This document shows, piece after piece, positions 10,401-19,133 of a stretch of DNA of 64,000 bases. The translations under genes and the position numbers were made by a program. Origin of the DNA: Luteimonas rhizosphaerae (lineage in GTDB: Bacteria > Pseudomonadota > Gammaproteobacteria > Xanthomonadales > Xanthomonadaceae); NCBI RefSeq assembly GCF_002849595.1, contig NZ_NRQR01000002.1, forward strand, positions 124,001-188,000, read 5' to 3'. Positions within the stretch are counted from its first letter, which is position 1, and every line of letters begins with the position of its first letter. The notes beneath the pieces are model-generated. The model was not told where the DNA came from and made no database searches. It worked only from the letters and a program-made list of their open reading frames with translations.

Positions 10401-11445
10401 TTTCGACGAGACCGCGCTCGACGCGCACCTTCGCGCGAACCTGCGGCTGGTCGACACCGGCCGCGACCGCAAGGGCGGCACGGTGCTCGCGGAATCGCGC
10501 GACCTCGACGCGTTGCGCGCGCGCTTCGGCGAACGCGCGGCGCGCGCCTTCGCCGCGCACGCCGCCGACGGCATGATGCGGCGCGGCTTGACCGCGTTCC
10601 CCGATACGCCGATTCCGGTGTCGGTGCCCGGCGCCGGCGGCCTGCCGGCCTGGCCGGCCCTGCAGGACGATGGCGAGGACGCCTCGCTGGCGGTCCACGC
10701 CGACGCCGCGGAAGCGCGGCGCCTGCATCCGCAAGGCGTGCGGCGACTCCTGCGCATCGCGCTCGCCGAGCGCGTGCGCACTGCGCGCAGGCAACTGCCG
10801 GTGCAGTCCAAGACCGCGCTGCTGTATGCCGCGATCGAATCGGCGGCGCCGCGGCCGGGCAAGGATGGCGACCGCCTGCGCGAGGATCTGGTCGAAGGCG
10901 CGCTGACCGCGCTGCTGCAGGACGGGCTGGACACGATCCGCGATGCCGGGACCTTCGCCGCGCATGCCGAGCAGGTCGGCAAGGCGCTGTTCGGCGAGGC
11001 GATGGCGCGCCTGCAGCGCGCCGAGGCGATCCTGGGTCTGGTGGCGGACGTGCGCGCCAGCCTCGACTCGACGCTGATCGGCTGGGCGCGCGCCAATCTC
11101 GACGACATGAAGGGCCAGCTCGCGGGCCTGGTTCCGCCCGGCTTCCTGCGCGACGTGCCGGCCGACGCGCTGGCCGGCTATCCGCGTTATCTCAAGGCGC
11201 TGACCCTGCGCGCCGAGCGCGCGCTGCGCGATCCCCAGCGTGACCAGCAGCGCATGCTCGATGTCAAACCCTTCGCCGACGCGCTCGACGAAGCGGCTGC
11301 CCGTGGCCGCAGCGCCGAGCCCGACTGGCAGGCGCTGCGCTGGGACCTCGAAGAGCTACGGGTCTCGCTGTTCGCCCAGGAGCTGGGCGCCAAGACGGGC
11401 GTGTCGCCGAAGAAACTCGCCGCGCGGGTCGCGGCGCTTACTTGA
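7483..11445 (+). CDS. hrpA: ATP-dependent RNA helicase HrpA
   Basis: A 1,320-residue DEAH-box helicase, close to the roughly 1,300 of E. coli HrpA, which acts on mRNA and on stalled ribosomes. It has a Walker A at 102-109 (GETGSGKT), DEAH at 199-202 followed by ERS, SATI for motif III, and motif VI QRKGRCGRIAPG. The helicase-associated and OB-like regions and the long HrpA-specific C-terminal half (DUF3418-type) follow. The first 70 residues are poorly conserved, so the exact start is uncertain. The stop overlaps the convergent gene at 11438 by 8 bases. Confidence 0.95.
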   Translation: MTVHSSHNRANADLQQARTAVDAARTRDRGPLLGLWTRWTRAPGDAAARTAFESRLQASVAAREARAAALPQAAVDPVLPIAGKADDIVALIRAHQVIVVAGETGSGKTTQLPKLCLQAGRGAAGLIGCTQPRRIAARTVARRVAEELQVPMGGAVGYQVRFNDNVSDATAIKFMTDGILLAEIASDRWLSAYDTIIIDEAHERSLNIDFLLGYLKQLLQRRPDLKVIVTSATIDTARFAAHFDGAPVVDVEGRGYPVEVRYRPLEGEGEKAGERSVLDGIVAVCDEIARERPMGDTLIFLAGEREIRDAHQALERRKYRHTEVLPLYARLSAKDQDRVFSPGPQRRIVLATNVAETSLTVPRIHYVVDPGLARVKRYSPRQKLDRLHIEPISQASADQRKGRCGRIAPGTCYRVFSEADFVARPAYTDPEIRRAALAGVILRMLSLGLGDIDAFPFVEPPDPRAVADGWQQLTELGAIDAERRLTAIGRTMARLPVDAKLARMLVAAERQGCLREMLVIASFLGLQDPRERPSDQRAAADTAHAQFADPKSEFVGIVNLWDAYRDAHEDMTQSQLRKWCERHFLGFLRMREWRELHRQLKLQCEALGWQQNAREADVVEPGAVQAAYVRLHRALLAGLPTQIGHRGESSGGGRTSTQFEGPRGRRFQLFPGSPLAKKPPPWVLSATLLDTEKVWSMTNAAIEPDWAIAELGHLLARRHHDPRWSRSQGRVIGSEQISLFGLVLAPKKPVDYGRLYPEEARALFLRDGLVSGEINTRAGFLARNLRTLAQAREEEAKLRRAGLVVDEDWMAQWYQQRLPADVLSAQALDAWWRKAPEAAKRALAWSRDDLLVVDGADADRFPAFIALGDARLAVSYRFEPGAPDDGMTVSVPLHLLNALDAERLSWLAPGFVEDKAAALIRGLPKALRRNFVPAPDFARAFAQAYAQGDADAFAGVLARFLKKLTGVDIGGTDFDETALDAHLRANLRLVDTGRDRKGGTVLAESRDLDALRARFGERAARAFAAHAADGMMRRGLTAFPDTPIPVSVPGAGGLPAWPALQDDGEDASLAVHADAAEARRLHPQGVRRLLRIALAERVRTARRQLPVQSKTALLYAAIESAAPRPGKDGDRLREDLVEGALTALLQDGLDTIRDAGTFAAHAEQVGKALFGEAMARLQRAEAILGLVADVRASLDSTLIGWARANLDDMKGQLAGLVPPGFLRDVPADALAGYPRYLKALTLRAERALRDPQRDQQRMLDVKPFADALDEAAARGRSAEPDWQALRWDLEELRVSLFAQELGAKTGVSPKKLAARVAALT

Positions 11446-11914
11446 TGCGTTCGACGCGCGTGCGCAGGTTTTTGCCGTCCACGCGGAGCCACCATCCGCC
11501 CAACAGGCTCGGGCGGATCTCGACCGAGGGGTTATGGGTCACGCGCTGCGCCCCGGTGAGCCGTGCATCGTCAAGCTGTCTCCAGACCTGGCCGTTCGCG
11601 AGCGTGTACTGACGGCCCCTGGCGAAGCCCTGAAATGCACCGTCGATGGTGCTGTCGACGGCCCCGGCTTCCGGCTTCGCGGGCGCATCCGTTTGCAGAC
11701 CCTCGCGATGCGCGCCGACGTGACGGACTTCGCTGGCGAGTTCCGCCGCAAACCAGGCATCGAGTTCGGCAAGTTCGGTCGCGTCCAGCTTGTCGAGCCC
11801 CGCTGCACGGAACTGGTCCGCCGTCATGCGCTCCTGTAACGCCTGGGCCTGTGCGAGCGCAGGACACCCGATGGCAAGCGCGCCGAAGAGGAATACGTAG
11901 AAGGGTGCGCGCAT
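11438..11914 (-). CDS. Secreted protein of unknown function, paralog A
   Basis: 158 residues with a signal peptide (MRAPFYVFLFGALAIG...AQAQA), so periplasmic or exported. After it comes a short helical module, TADQFRAAGLDKLDATELAELDAWF. The C-terminal half carries FARGRQYTLANGQVWRQ and ends in a small beta-like module with WWLRVDGKNLRTRVERIK. The same two modules recur in the next gene upstream on this strand (12003-12530), so these are tandem paralogs. The GLDKL...EL..L..W and NGQVWRQ patterns recall proteins of Xanthomonadaceae with no assigned role. I do not recognise a function. A weak GC-rich gap of 88 bases separates the pair. Confidence 0.8.
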   Translation of the reverse strand: MRAPFYVFLFGALAIGCPALAQAQALQERMTADQFRAAGLDKLDATELAELDAWFAAELASEVRHVGAHREGLQTDAPAKPEAGAVDSTIDGAFQGFARGRQYTLANGQVWRQLDDARLTGAQRVTHNPSVEIRPSLLGGWWLRVDGKNLRTRVERIK

Positions 11915-12002
11915 GGTCGTCGTTCCTGGCTCAGTAAGTAGGTGAGCAGTGTGTCCTGCAACCGACAGCATCTGGATGTTGGCAGGAAGTATGGCGCTCG
12001 AA

Positions 12003-12530
12003 CTACTTGACGCGCTCGACCCGCGCTTCCGTGTTGTATCCCGCCGCCTTCATCCACCAGGCGTCCATCAGGCCGGGACGGATGCGCACCGCCACGTCGG
12101 TGCCGCGCGCGCCGCCGATGCTGGCGCCGTTGGTCTGACGCCAGACCTGGCCGTTCGCGAGGGTGTACTGACGTCCCTGACGGAAGCCTTCGAATGCGCC
12201 GGGAAGCATGCTCTCGATCGGTTCGCGGGACTGCTCGACAGCGATGCCGCGACGGGCTTCGGTCGCCTCGCGACGGCCTTCTTCGCGGGCCTCGGCCAGG
12301 CGCGTTTCCAGATCGGCTCCGTCTGCCGCGATCGCCGGACCCTGTCGGCCCGACGCACGTCGCGCCAGCCAGTCGTTGAGTCGCGCGAGCTCGGTCTCGC
12401 TCAGTTTGTCGAGGCCGGTCGCCTGGCGATCGGCCGGCGACATCTGGTCCTCGATCTGCACCTGCTGCGCGAAGGCGGGCGTCGCCAGCGTCAGCGCAGC
12501 GGCGATCAGGATGGTGTGGACTGCACGCAT
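12003..12530 (-). CDS. Secreted protein of unknown function, paralog B
   Basis: 175 residues. A signal peptide (MRAVHTILIAAALTLATPAFAQ) is followed by MSPADRQATGLDKLSETELARLNDWL, a charged helical linker rich in Glu and Arg (about residues 62-100), and a C-terminal module with FRQGRQYTLANGQVWRQTNG and a closing RVERVK. Architecture and key phrases match the gene at 11438, but the linker is longer and more charged. The start at 12530 gives a standard signal peptide; the much longer open frame upstream is the antisense of relA and is not coding. It is divergent from relA with only 54 bases between the starts. Confidence 0.8.
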   Translation of the reverse strand: MRAVHTILIAAALTLATPAFAQQVQIEDQMSPADRQATGLDKLSETELARLNDWLARRASGRQGPAIAADGADLETRLAEAREEGRREATEARRGIAVEQSREPIESMLPGAFEGFRQGRQYTLANGQVWRQTNGASIGGARGTDVAVRIRPGLMDAWWMKAAGYNTEARVERVK

Positions 12531-12584
12531 GCTCTGTTCCTCGGGTCGGGTCGGGGCTAGTGTAGACCGTCCATCCCTGTATCC

Positions 12585-14753
12585 ATGCCGATGCCGACGG
12601 GTCCGGACAATCTGTGCGATCGCCTGCTGGCGCTGCCGACGACGGCCGCGCTCGGTGCGCCGTTGCGGGAGGCCTTGCGGGCGGCGGATGGCGCGACGGG
12701 CGGCGCCGCGCGCTGCGACGAGTCCGTCCTGTGGGACACCCTCGGCGCACTGGCCCTGCTGGGCGCGGATGGCGACGTGGTCGGCGCGGCGATCGTCGAT
12801 GCGGTCCCGGCCTGGCGCGACCCCGTGCTGGCGCGGGCTCCGGCGCTGGCGCCGCTGCTCGATGGCCTGCGCGCGGCGGGCCAGGTGTGGACCCTGCACG
12901 CCGAACACACCGCGCATACGAATCCGGAAGGCCTGCGTCGGCTGTTGCTGGCGCTGATCCGCGACCTGCGCGTCGTGCTCATCCTGCTGGCGCGGCAGCT
13001 GGCCCTGATGCGCGCGGCTGCGCGCGACGCGGACGACGCCGCGCGTCGCGCCCTGGCCTCGCTGACCCGCGACATCCACGCGCCACTCGCGAACCGGCTG
13101 GGCATCTGGCAGCTGAAGTGGGAGCTCGAGGATCTGGCCTTCCGCTATCTGCAGCCCGCGACCTATCGCCAGATCGCCGGGCTGCTCGACGACAAGCGCG
13201 CCGGACGCGAGCGATACATCGCCCAGGTGCGGCGCACGCTCGGCGACGCGATGGCCGCGCAGGGCGTCGACGCCGAGGTGGCCGGCCGGCCGAAGCACAT
13301 CTACAGCATCTGGAAGAAGATGCAGAAGAAGCAGGTGCCGATCGGCGAGCTCTACGACCTGCGCGCGGTGCGCGTGCTCGTCGACGACGTGCCGGCCTGC
13401 TACGCGGCGCTCGGCGTCGTGCATGCGTTGTGGACGCCGGTGCCGAGCGAGTTCGACGACTACATCGCGCGGCCCAAGCACAACGACTACCGCTCGCTGC
13501 ACACGGCCGTCATCGGGCCGGAGGGCAAGACGCTGGAGGTCCAGATCCGCACGCGCGAGATGCACGAGGCGTCCGAGCTCGGCGTCGCGGCGCACTGGCG
13601 GTACAAGGAAACCGGCGGGTCGCAGCGCGCGTCGTCGTCCGGCGATGCGGCGCTGGAGCGGAAGATCGAGTGGATGCGGCGCCTGCTCGACGCCCACACC
13701 GACGGCGCACGCGACGGCGACGCCGGGCTGGCCGGCGCGCTGGGCACGGAGCTGGTCGAGGATCGGGTGTTCGTGCTGACGCCCAAGGGCGAGGTGATGG
13801 ATCTGCCGCAGGGTGCGACGCCGCTGGACTTCGCGTACCACGTGCACACGATGGTCGGGCACCGCTGCCGCGGCGCGAAGGTCGACGGACGCATCGTGCC
13901 GCTCGACCACGTGCTGCACAGCGGCGACCGGGTCGAGATCCTCACCGCCAAGACGCCGGCGCCACGCCGCGACTGGCTGCTGGCGTCGAACGGCTTCCTG
14001 GCCAGTCCGCGCTCGCGCGAGAAGGTCCGCGTCTGGTTCCATCGTCTCGACCGCGAGCGCAACGTGCAGGCCGGGCGCGAGATGCTGGAGCGCGACCTGC
14101 GCCGGCTGGGCCTGCTGCAGGCCGACCTGGCACCGGTGCTCGCCCGCTTCAACGCGGTGACCGTCGACGAGCTGTACGTGCTGGTCGCGCTGGGCGATGT
14201 CGGCCCGAACCAGGTCGGTCGCGCGCTGCTCGAACTCGAACGCGCCGCCGATGCACCGGCTGCGGCACCGACGCTGCCGCTGCGCCGGCCGCGGCGCGCG
14301 CCCAAGGTCACCGATTCGGCGTTCCGGGTCGTCGGTGTCGACAATTTGCTGGTGCAGATCGCGCGGTGCTGCAAACCGGTGCCGGGCGAGCCCATTGCCG
14401 GGTATCTGACGCGGGCGCGCGGCGTCAGCGTGCATCGTCGCGACTGCGCGTCGTTCCTGCGCCTGTCGGCGACCCAGCCCCAGCGCGTGCTGCCGGTCGA
14501 CTGGGGCCAGTCGGGCGGCGGCCAGGAATCGGACATCGTCATCGAGGCGGTCGACCGCAAGCACCTGCTCAAGGACCTCAGCAACCTGATCGCGCAGGAA
14601 GACGTGCACGTGCTGTCGATCCAGAGCGACCAGCCGCAGCTGTCGCGCGTGCAGCTGCGGCTGCGCCTGCGGATCGCCGATTACGGCCAGCTCGCGCGCC
14701 TGCTCGGCAAGCTCGACAGCCTGCCGGGCGTGGAGCGCGCGCAACGCGCCTGA
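12585..14753 (+). CDS. relA: GTP pyrophosphokinase RelA
   Basis: A 722-residue ribosome-associated (p)ppGpp synthetase of the stringent response; E. coli RelA has 744. The N-terminal region is a degenerate hydrolase domain without a full HD site. The synthetase domain follows with RPKHIYSIWKKM, ELYDLRAVRV, EFDDYIARPKHNDYRSLH (about residues 286-304) and EVQIRTREMH. Then come a TGS domain (VFVLTPKGEVMDLPQGATPLDFAYHVH), the cysteine-rich region around residue 594 (RCCKPVPGEPI), and a C-terminal ACT domain from about 650. All synthetase landmarks look intact. It is probably cotranscribed with the downstream gene at 14811. Confidence 0.96.
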   Translation: MPMPTGPDNLCDRLLALPTTAALGAPLREALRAADGATGGAARCDESVLWDTLGALALLGADGDVVGAAIVDAVPAWRDPVLARAPALAPLLDGLRAAGQVWTLHAEHTAHTNPEGLRRLLLALIRDLRVVLILLARQLALMRAAARDADDAARRALASLTRDIHAPLANRLGIWQLKWELEDLAFRYLQPATYRQIAGLLDDKRAGRERYIAQVRRTLGDAMAAQGVDAEVAGRPKHIYSIWKKMQKKQVPIGELYDLRAVRVLVDDVPACYAALGVVHALWTPVPSEFDDYIARPKHNDYRSLHTAVIGPEGKTLEVQIRTREMHEASELGVAAHWRYKETGGSQRASSSGDAALERKIEWMRRLLDAHTDGARDGDAGLAGALGTELVEDRVFVLTPKGEVMDLPQGATPLDFAYHVHTMVGHRCRGAKVDGRIVPLDHVLHSGDRVEILTAKTPAPRRDWLLASNGFLASPRSREKVRVWFHRLDRERNVQAGREMLERDLRRLGLLQADLAPVLARFNAVTVDELYVLVALGDVGPNQVGRALLELERAADAPAAAPTLPLRRPRRAPKVTDSAFRVVGVDNLLVQIARCCKPVPGEPIAGYLTRARGVSVHRRDCASFLRLSATQPQRVLPVDWGQSGGGQESDIVIEAVDRKHLLKDLSNLIAQEDVHVLSIQSDQPQLSRVQLRLRLRIADYGQLARLLGKLDSLPGVERAQRA

Positions 14754-14810
14754 GGACCGCGTGCTCCGCGGTGACGCGCACGTTCAGCGCGTTCTTCCAT
14801 ACTCGCCCCC

Positions 14811-16400
14811 GTGAACCGGGACGACCCTCCGACCAGCGCAGGCGAGCACACGCACGGCCCCGGCGGCCGCGCTGCGGCGCCCGTGCATGCGCCGATGGCG
14901 CGCCGTCGCGACCCGCGTGCGCCTCCCGGAACCGATCGTCCATCGCTGCACTGGCGCTGGTTCGCGCTGGCGGCGGCGGTGATCGTTGTCGCCCTGGTGC
15001 TCGTCGTACGCCTGTTCGTCGTCGACCGGATCTGGCCCGAAACCCGGACCCAGGAACTGCTGGGGCGGGGCGCCGTGGCCTTGTCGGCCGGACATCTCAG
15101 CGACGACGACGGCACCGGCGCGCGACAGTTCTACGAAGCGGCGCTGGCGCTCGATCCCGATGATGTCCGGCCGCAGGTCGGCCTCGCGCAGGTCGCCGAT
15201 GCGGCCGTGGCGCAGGCGCGCGGGGCGGTCGATGCCGGCCGATTCGACGACGCGCACGCTGCGCTGCGGCTCGCCCGCGAGCTGCAGGCGCCGCGCCGGG
15301 ACACCGACGCGGTCGCGGATGCCTTGCGCGCGCGCGAAGCCGGCGACGCGGAACTGCCGGTCATGCTGGCGCGCGCGCAACAGGCGCAAGCCGCAGGCAG
15401 GCTCGATGGTGACGAGGACGCGGCGCTGCCGCTGTACCGGCGGATCCTCGCGTTGCAGCCCGGCAACGGCGACGCGCTGCGGGGGCGCGAGGACGCGCTC
15501 GGCATGCTGCTCGACCAGGCGCGCGCCGGCCTGCGCGGCGGCGGCCTGCGCGAGGCGGCCGACCGGATCGCCATCGTCCGCGGCTACGATCCGGGCCATG
15601 TCGATCTGCCGGACACCGAGGCGCGGTTGACGGAGGAACTCGACGTCCTGCGCCGACGCGCCGACGCGCAGCTCGCGCGCGGCGAGGTGGCCGGTGCCGT
15701 CGCCGACTGGCGGGCGCTGCTCGCCTTCGACGCGGACGACGCCGGCGCGGCGCGCGGGCTCGACGATGCCGCTGCCTTCCAGGCGCGTCGCGCCGAGCGG
15801 CTGGCGCGCGATTTCGATTTCGCCGGCGCCGACGCCGCACTGGCCGAAGGCGAGGCGTTCGCCCCGGACAGCGATGCGGTGCGCCGCGCGCGCGACGCCG
15901 TCGCCCAATCGCGCGGCCGCTATGCGCAGCTGACGCCGCGGCTGCCTGCCGCCGAGCGACGCCGCCGCGTCACGGCGCTGCTGCAGCAGGCCGCTGACGC
16001 CGAGACCCGCGGCGATCTGCTGACGCCGCCCGGCGACAGCGCCTTCGACAAGCTCCGCGCCGCGCGACTGATCGCGCCCGACGATGCCGCGGTCACACGC
16101 GCGTCGGCGCGCCTGCTGCCGGCGGCGCGGCAATGCTTCGATACCGGGCTGCGCGCGAACAACCTGGCCCGCGCAGGCGCCTGCCTCGATGCACGCGCAT
16201 TGCTCGGCGATGGCGATGCCGCCCTGCGTGAGGCGCGCCGCCGGCTGGCGCAGCGCTGGCTGGCGATCGGCGACGAGCGCCTCGGCGCCGACAATTTCGC
16301 CGGCGCCCGGGCCGCGCTGGAATCGGCGCGCGCACTCGACGGCAGCGTCAGCGGCCACGACGAGCTGGAGCGGCGCCTGCGCGCGGCGGGCGGCCCCTGA
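14811..16400 (+). CDS. Membrane-anchored TPR-like protein of unknown function
   Basis: 529 residues. An N-terminal charged, Pro/Gly-rich cytosolic tail of about 45 residues is followed by one membrane segment (WFALAAAVIVVALVLVVRLFVV). A long periplasmic helical part then has degenerate TPR-like repeats, for example ARQFYEAALALDPDD, LPLYRRILALQPGN and LARDFDFAGADAALAEGEAFAPDSDAV. The composition is extremely rich in Ala and Arg. I do not recognise a specific family. It follows relA by 57 bases on the same strand, and its role may be in envelope assembly, but that is inference from the topology alone. Confidence 0.78.
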   Translation: MNRDDPPTSAGEHTHGPGGRAAAPVHAPMARRRDPRAPPGTDRPSLHWRWFALAAAVIVVALVLVVRLFVVDRIWPETRTQELLGRGAVALSAGHLSDDDGTGARQFYEAALALDPDDVRPQVGLAQVADAAVAQARGAVDAGRFDDAHAALRLARELQAPRRDTDAVADALRAREAGDAELPVMLARAQQAQAAGRLDGDEDAALPLYRRILALQPGNGDALRGREDALGMLLDQARAGLRGGGLREAADRIAIVRGYDPGHVDLPDTEARLTEELDVLRRRADAQLARGEVAGAVADWRALLAFDADDAGAARGLDDAAAFQARRAERLARDFDFAGADAALAEGEAFAPDSDAVRRARDAVAQSRGRYAQLTPRLPAAERRRRVTALLQQAADAETRGDLLTPPGDSAFDKLRAARLIAPDDAAVTRASARLLPAARQCFDTGLRANNLARAGACLDARALLGDGDAALREARRRLAQRWLAIGDERLGADNFAGARAALESARALDGSVSGHDELERRLRAAGGP

Positions 16401-16416
16401 CCGCAGCCATCGGCGC

Positions 16417-17715
16417 TCAGACGGGCGTGACGATGTTCCAGAGCGCCGAGTCCAGGCGTGCTGCGAGTTCGCGCCAGGACACGTGCTGGATCGGTTCGAG
16501 GGACAGATCGAGACCGTCGCCCAGCCGCGCGGCCTGCTTCGCATCGGCCAGGCGCGCCAGCAGGGTCGCGATCGCGTCGCTGTCGTTCGCGCAGTTGTAG
16601 CCGCGCCGCAGCGATTCGATCATCGTCGACGCGGGATCGCGGCCTGCGCCGAGATTGAGGATCGGGCGACGCGCGCCGAGATATTCGTTGACCTTGCCCG
16701 GGATCTGCGTGGCATCGTCGTTGGCGATGTTGACGAGCACGTCCGCCGAGCGCTGCAGGGCGAGGACGCTGGTGTGCGGCAGGAATCCCAGCAGGCGGAT
16801 ACGATCCGGATGGCGCGCCGCGGCTTCCAGCACTGCTTCAGGCACGGTGACCGAGGCGATGTTCAGGCGCAGCGCAGGGTGCGCGTGCAGCGCGGCGAGC
16901 AGCGCGTCCGGACGCCGGAACTGATAGAAGCTGCCGCTGTAGAACAGCTCCAGACGATGGGGCTCGAACAGCGCCGGCGCGTCGGGTTGCCGGTCGCGCC
17001 GGTCATCGAATCCCTGGGGCAGGACCAGCATCGGGCCATTGCGTGCATGGCGTCGCCGCAGCAGATCGAGCGTCGCATCCGTCGTGACGCTGATCAGATC
17101 CGCTTCCCGGCACATGGCGCGCTCGACGCGCTCGGAACGAGCCTGCCATTGCGACGGCGTGTAGCTCGCCAGCACCGGGTCGCCAAGATCGGCAATCCAT
17201 CGATAGCCGGCTCGCTTGGCCATCAATGCGAGCTCGATGGTAATCGCAGGTTCGTGGGAACTGATCACCACGTCGGGACCCACAGCGGCAAGCGTTTTTC
17301 TCAGGCCAGGTACGGCCCAGGCGCGCCATTCTCCTCGTATGTCCGGAAAGTAGATGCGCTGGGCGGCGGCCTGGACGACTTCCGACAAACGTTGTTTGAG
17401 ATTGCGCGGCGGACGAATAGGCGCAAAGAGACGTGGATCCACTTCGCTGCCGGCGTTCGGCGGGTTGCCAGCGCGCGTGCGCTGGCGTCGCTTGCGCAAT
17501 GCCGACAGCATGCCGCGCACCGGACCCGGGAACGTCCTGTGCACGTGGATGGTGTCGGGTACCGCCGGCAGCCCGGGCGTTTCGCCGCCGAGGTCTGCGG
17601 TGAACACGTGGACTTCGTGGCCGAGCAGGGCGAGTTCCCGGCTCAGGTAGGTCCAGCGCAGAGACTGCGGCGAGGGGCTGGGTGGGAATTCGTAGGCGAT
17701 CAGGAGGATGCGCAT
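16417..17715 (-). CDS. Glycosyltransferase, GT-B fold (GT4-like)
   Basis: 432 residues. The N-terminus MRILLIAYEFPPSPSPQSLRW, then LSRELALLGHEVHVFT, is the nucleotide-sugar transferase opening typical of GT4 enzymes. The C-terminal donor-binding domain shows LELFYSGSFYQ, LLGFLPH and IPGKVNEYLGARRPIL. It probably builds a surface polysaccharide or glycolipid; donor and acceptor are unknown. The ATG at 17715 shares its A with the stop of the preceding glycosyltransferase (TGATG), so the two are coupled. Base composition looks lower in GC than the neighbours relA and mrcB, a possible sign of transfer. Confidence 0.86.
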   Translation of the reverse strand: MRILLIAYEFPPSPSPQSLRWTYLSRELALLGHEVHVFTADLGGETPGLPAVPDTIHVHRTFPGPVRGMLSALRKRRQRTRAGNPPNAGSEVDPRLFAPIRPPRNLKQRLSEVVQAAAQRIYFPDIRGEWRAWAVPGLRKTLAAVGPDVVISSHEPAITIELALMAKRAGYRWIADLGDPVLASYTPSQWQARSERVERAMCREADLISVTTDATLDLLRRRHARNGPMLVLPQGFDDRRDRQPDAPALFEPHRLELFYSGSFYQFRRPDALLAALHAHPALRLNIASVTVPEAVLEAAARHPDRIRLLGFLPHTSVLALQRSADVLVNIANDDATQIPGKVNEYLGARRPILNLGAGRDPASTMIESLRRGYNCANDSDAIATLLARLADAKQAARLGDGLDLSLEPIQHVSWRELAARLDSALWNIVTPV

Positions 17716-18923
17716 CAGGCACCAGGGAAGCCGAGCGAGGCCGCGAGGGCCGGACGGGCCGCATCGAGCGAGAAGTGGCGTCTGACATTGTCCTGGCCTG
17801 CGTGCGCCAGAGACCACCAGAGGGTGTCATCGTGGGACAGCCGGACGATGTGATCGACGAACGCGGCGTCCGTGTCGGCCAGCAGCGCGTCCTCGCCATC
17901 GACGAGGTGCATGCCTTCGGCCGCGCAGGATGTCAGGACGACCGGTAGCCCTGCCGCCATGCAGAGATTCACCTTGCCCTTGACGCCCGCGCCGAAGCGC
18001 AACGGCGCCAGTCCGATGCGGCATGTGTCGAGCAGCGGAGCGAGATCGGGGACATGCCCATGCGTGATCACGCCCGCATCGGGCAGCCCCGCCACCACGC
18101 GCTCGAGCCCGTCGCCGACGAGGTGCAGCCGGCAATCGGGCCTCTGCCGGCGCACCGCGGGGAACAATGTGGTCACGAGCCAGACGACGGCATCGACATT
18201 CGGCGGATGCGCAGCGCCTCCAACGAACAGCAAGCCCGAACGGGGCGGGAGCGGTGCGATCGTGCCGGCGACCTCGTGCAGGTTCGGAACGACGTGGACC
18301 GGAACCCCGACCCCTGCTTCCTGCAACAGGGCGACCTCGGCGGGACTGACCACCCAGGTCGCATCCGACCGGGAAATCGCCCGCAACTCGCGTCGGCGCG
18401 TGCCGCGTGCGAGGCGTGCGAGGCGGCGGTCTCGCCGGTGCGACGCCTCCCGTTCTTCCCGCACATGATGCAGGTCGACCGTGTCGAGGATCTTGATGGC
18501 CTGCGGCGCGAGTCGGCGCAGCAACGGAAACAGGGCTTCCGCGAGGTGATAGCGGCTGACGATGACGGCGTCGTAGCGCGCGCCGTTCCGGGCCAGCCAG
18601 GCCGGATACGATCCGACCGCGGCACCGAAATGCACGGTCACGCCGAGATTCACGAGGTCCCGGGTGTAGCGCGACGGGCCGCGGCGGTCATCCGGGAGGA
18701 AGTCGACCGCGTATCCGGTGTCGAGCAGCAGCGCCATCAGCTTCACCGCGCGCATCGAGCCCGAATCGTGATCGGGACGTGGCGTGCTGGCATCGATGAG
18801 CAGGACGTGCCCGCGGCTGGGATCGATCGGCCGCTCGGCCGGCGATGAGGCCATCGTCGTCGACTGCAGCACACCGACCTCGGGCGGCGCAGGCAGCGGC
18901 TTCTGTCGTAATCGCAGCCACAT
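17715..18923 (-). CDS. Glycosyltransferase, GT-B fold
   Basis: 402 residues from the ATG at 18923. The domain opens with HVLLIDASTPRPDHDSGSMRAVKLM, a form seen in large polysaccharide-synthesis glycosyltransferases, and has a C-terminal donor-binding part with LLFVGGAAHPPN, RLHLVGDG, LAPLRFGAGVKGKV and a DGEDALLA motif. The start is uncertain. A GTG at 18998 gives 25 more residues (FAIRRLSARLHRLRVSLATRGWRG...) that resemble the linker found ahead of this domain in longer relatives; an ATG at 18854 gives 23 fewer. It could be the remnant of a longer multi-domain enzyme. It overlaps the next glycosyltransferase by one base and faces away from mrcB. Confidence 0.83.
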   Translation of the reverse strand: MWLRLRQKPLPAPPEVGVLQSTTMASSPAERPIDPSRGHVLLIDASTPRPDHDSGSMRAVKLMALLLDTGYAVDFLPDDRRGPSRYTRDLVNLGVTVHFGAAVGSYPAWLARNGARYDAVIVSRYHLAEALFPLLRRLAPQAIKILDTVDLHHVREEREASHRRDRRLARLARGTRRRELRAISRSDATWVVSPAEVALLQEAGVGVPVHVVPNLHEVAGTIAPLPPRSGLLFVGGAAHPPNVDAVVWLVTTLFPAVRRQRPDCRLHLVGDGLERVVAGLPDAGVITHGHVPDLAPLLDTCRIGLAPLRFGAGVKGKVNLCMAAGLPVVLTSCAAEGMHLVDGEDALLADTDAAFVDHIVRLSHDDTLWWSLAHAGQDNVRRHFSLDAARPALAASLGFPGA

Positions 18924-19075
18924 GCCGCGCCACCCACGCGTCGCGAGCGAGACACGCAGGCGGTGCAACCGGGCGGACAGCCGGCGGATCGCGAACACGG
19001 GAGAAAGCAGCAAGAGGAATCCACGAGGCTGAATGAAAATCGACCCGCGCCGGAAGCGCGCACGTCGCGCTGCGC

Positions 19076-19081
19076 TAGACT
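19076..19081 (+). promoter_or_regulatory. Possible -10 box for mrcB
   Basis: TAGACT lies 52 bases before the mrcB start. A second AT-rich hexamer, TATTAT, sits at 19094-19099. Either could serve; no -35 is obvious. Confidence 0.35.
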
Positions 19082-19133
19082 CGCGCCGCTGCCTATTATC
19101 GCACCCCGCGACGGGCGACTGGCGACAGGTGTG

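Noticed and set aside
7477..10965. A 1,162-codon open frame on the minus strand
   Set aside because: It is the antisense of hrpA. Its composition (strings of Arg, Gln, Ala and Asp) and lack of any family resemblance are typical of shadow frames in GC-rich DNA.
12003..14744. A 913-codon minus-strand frame
   Set aside because: Only the final 175 codons, from the signal peptide at 12530, are supported. The upstream part is antisense to relA.
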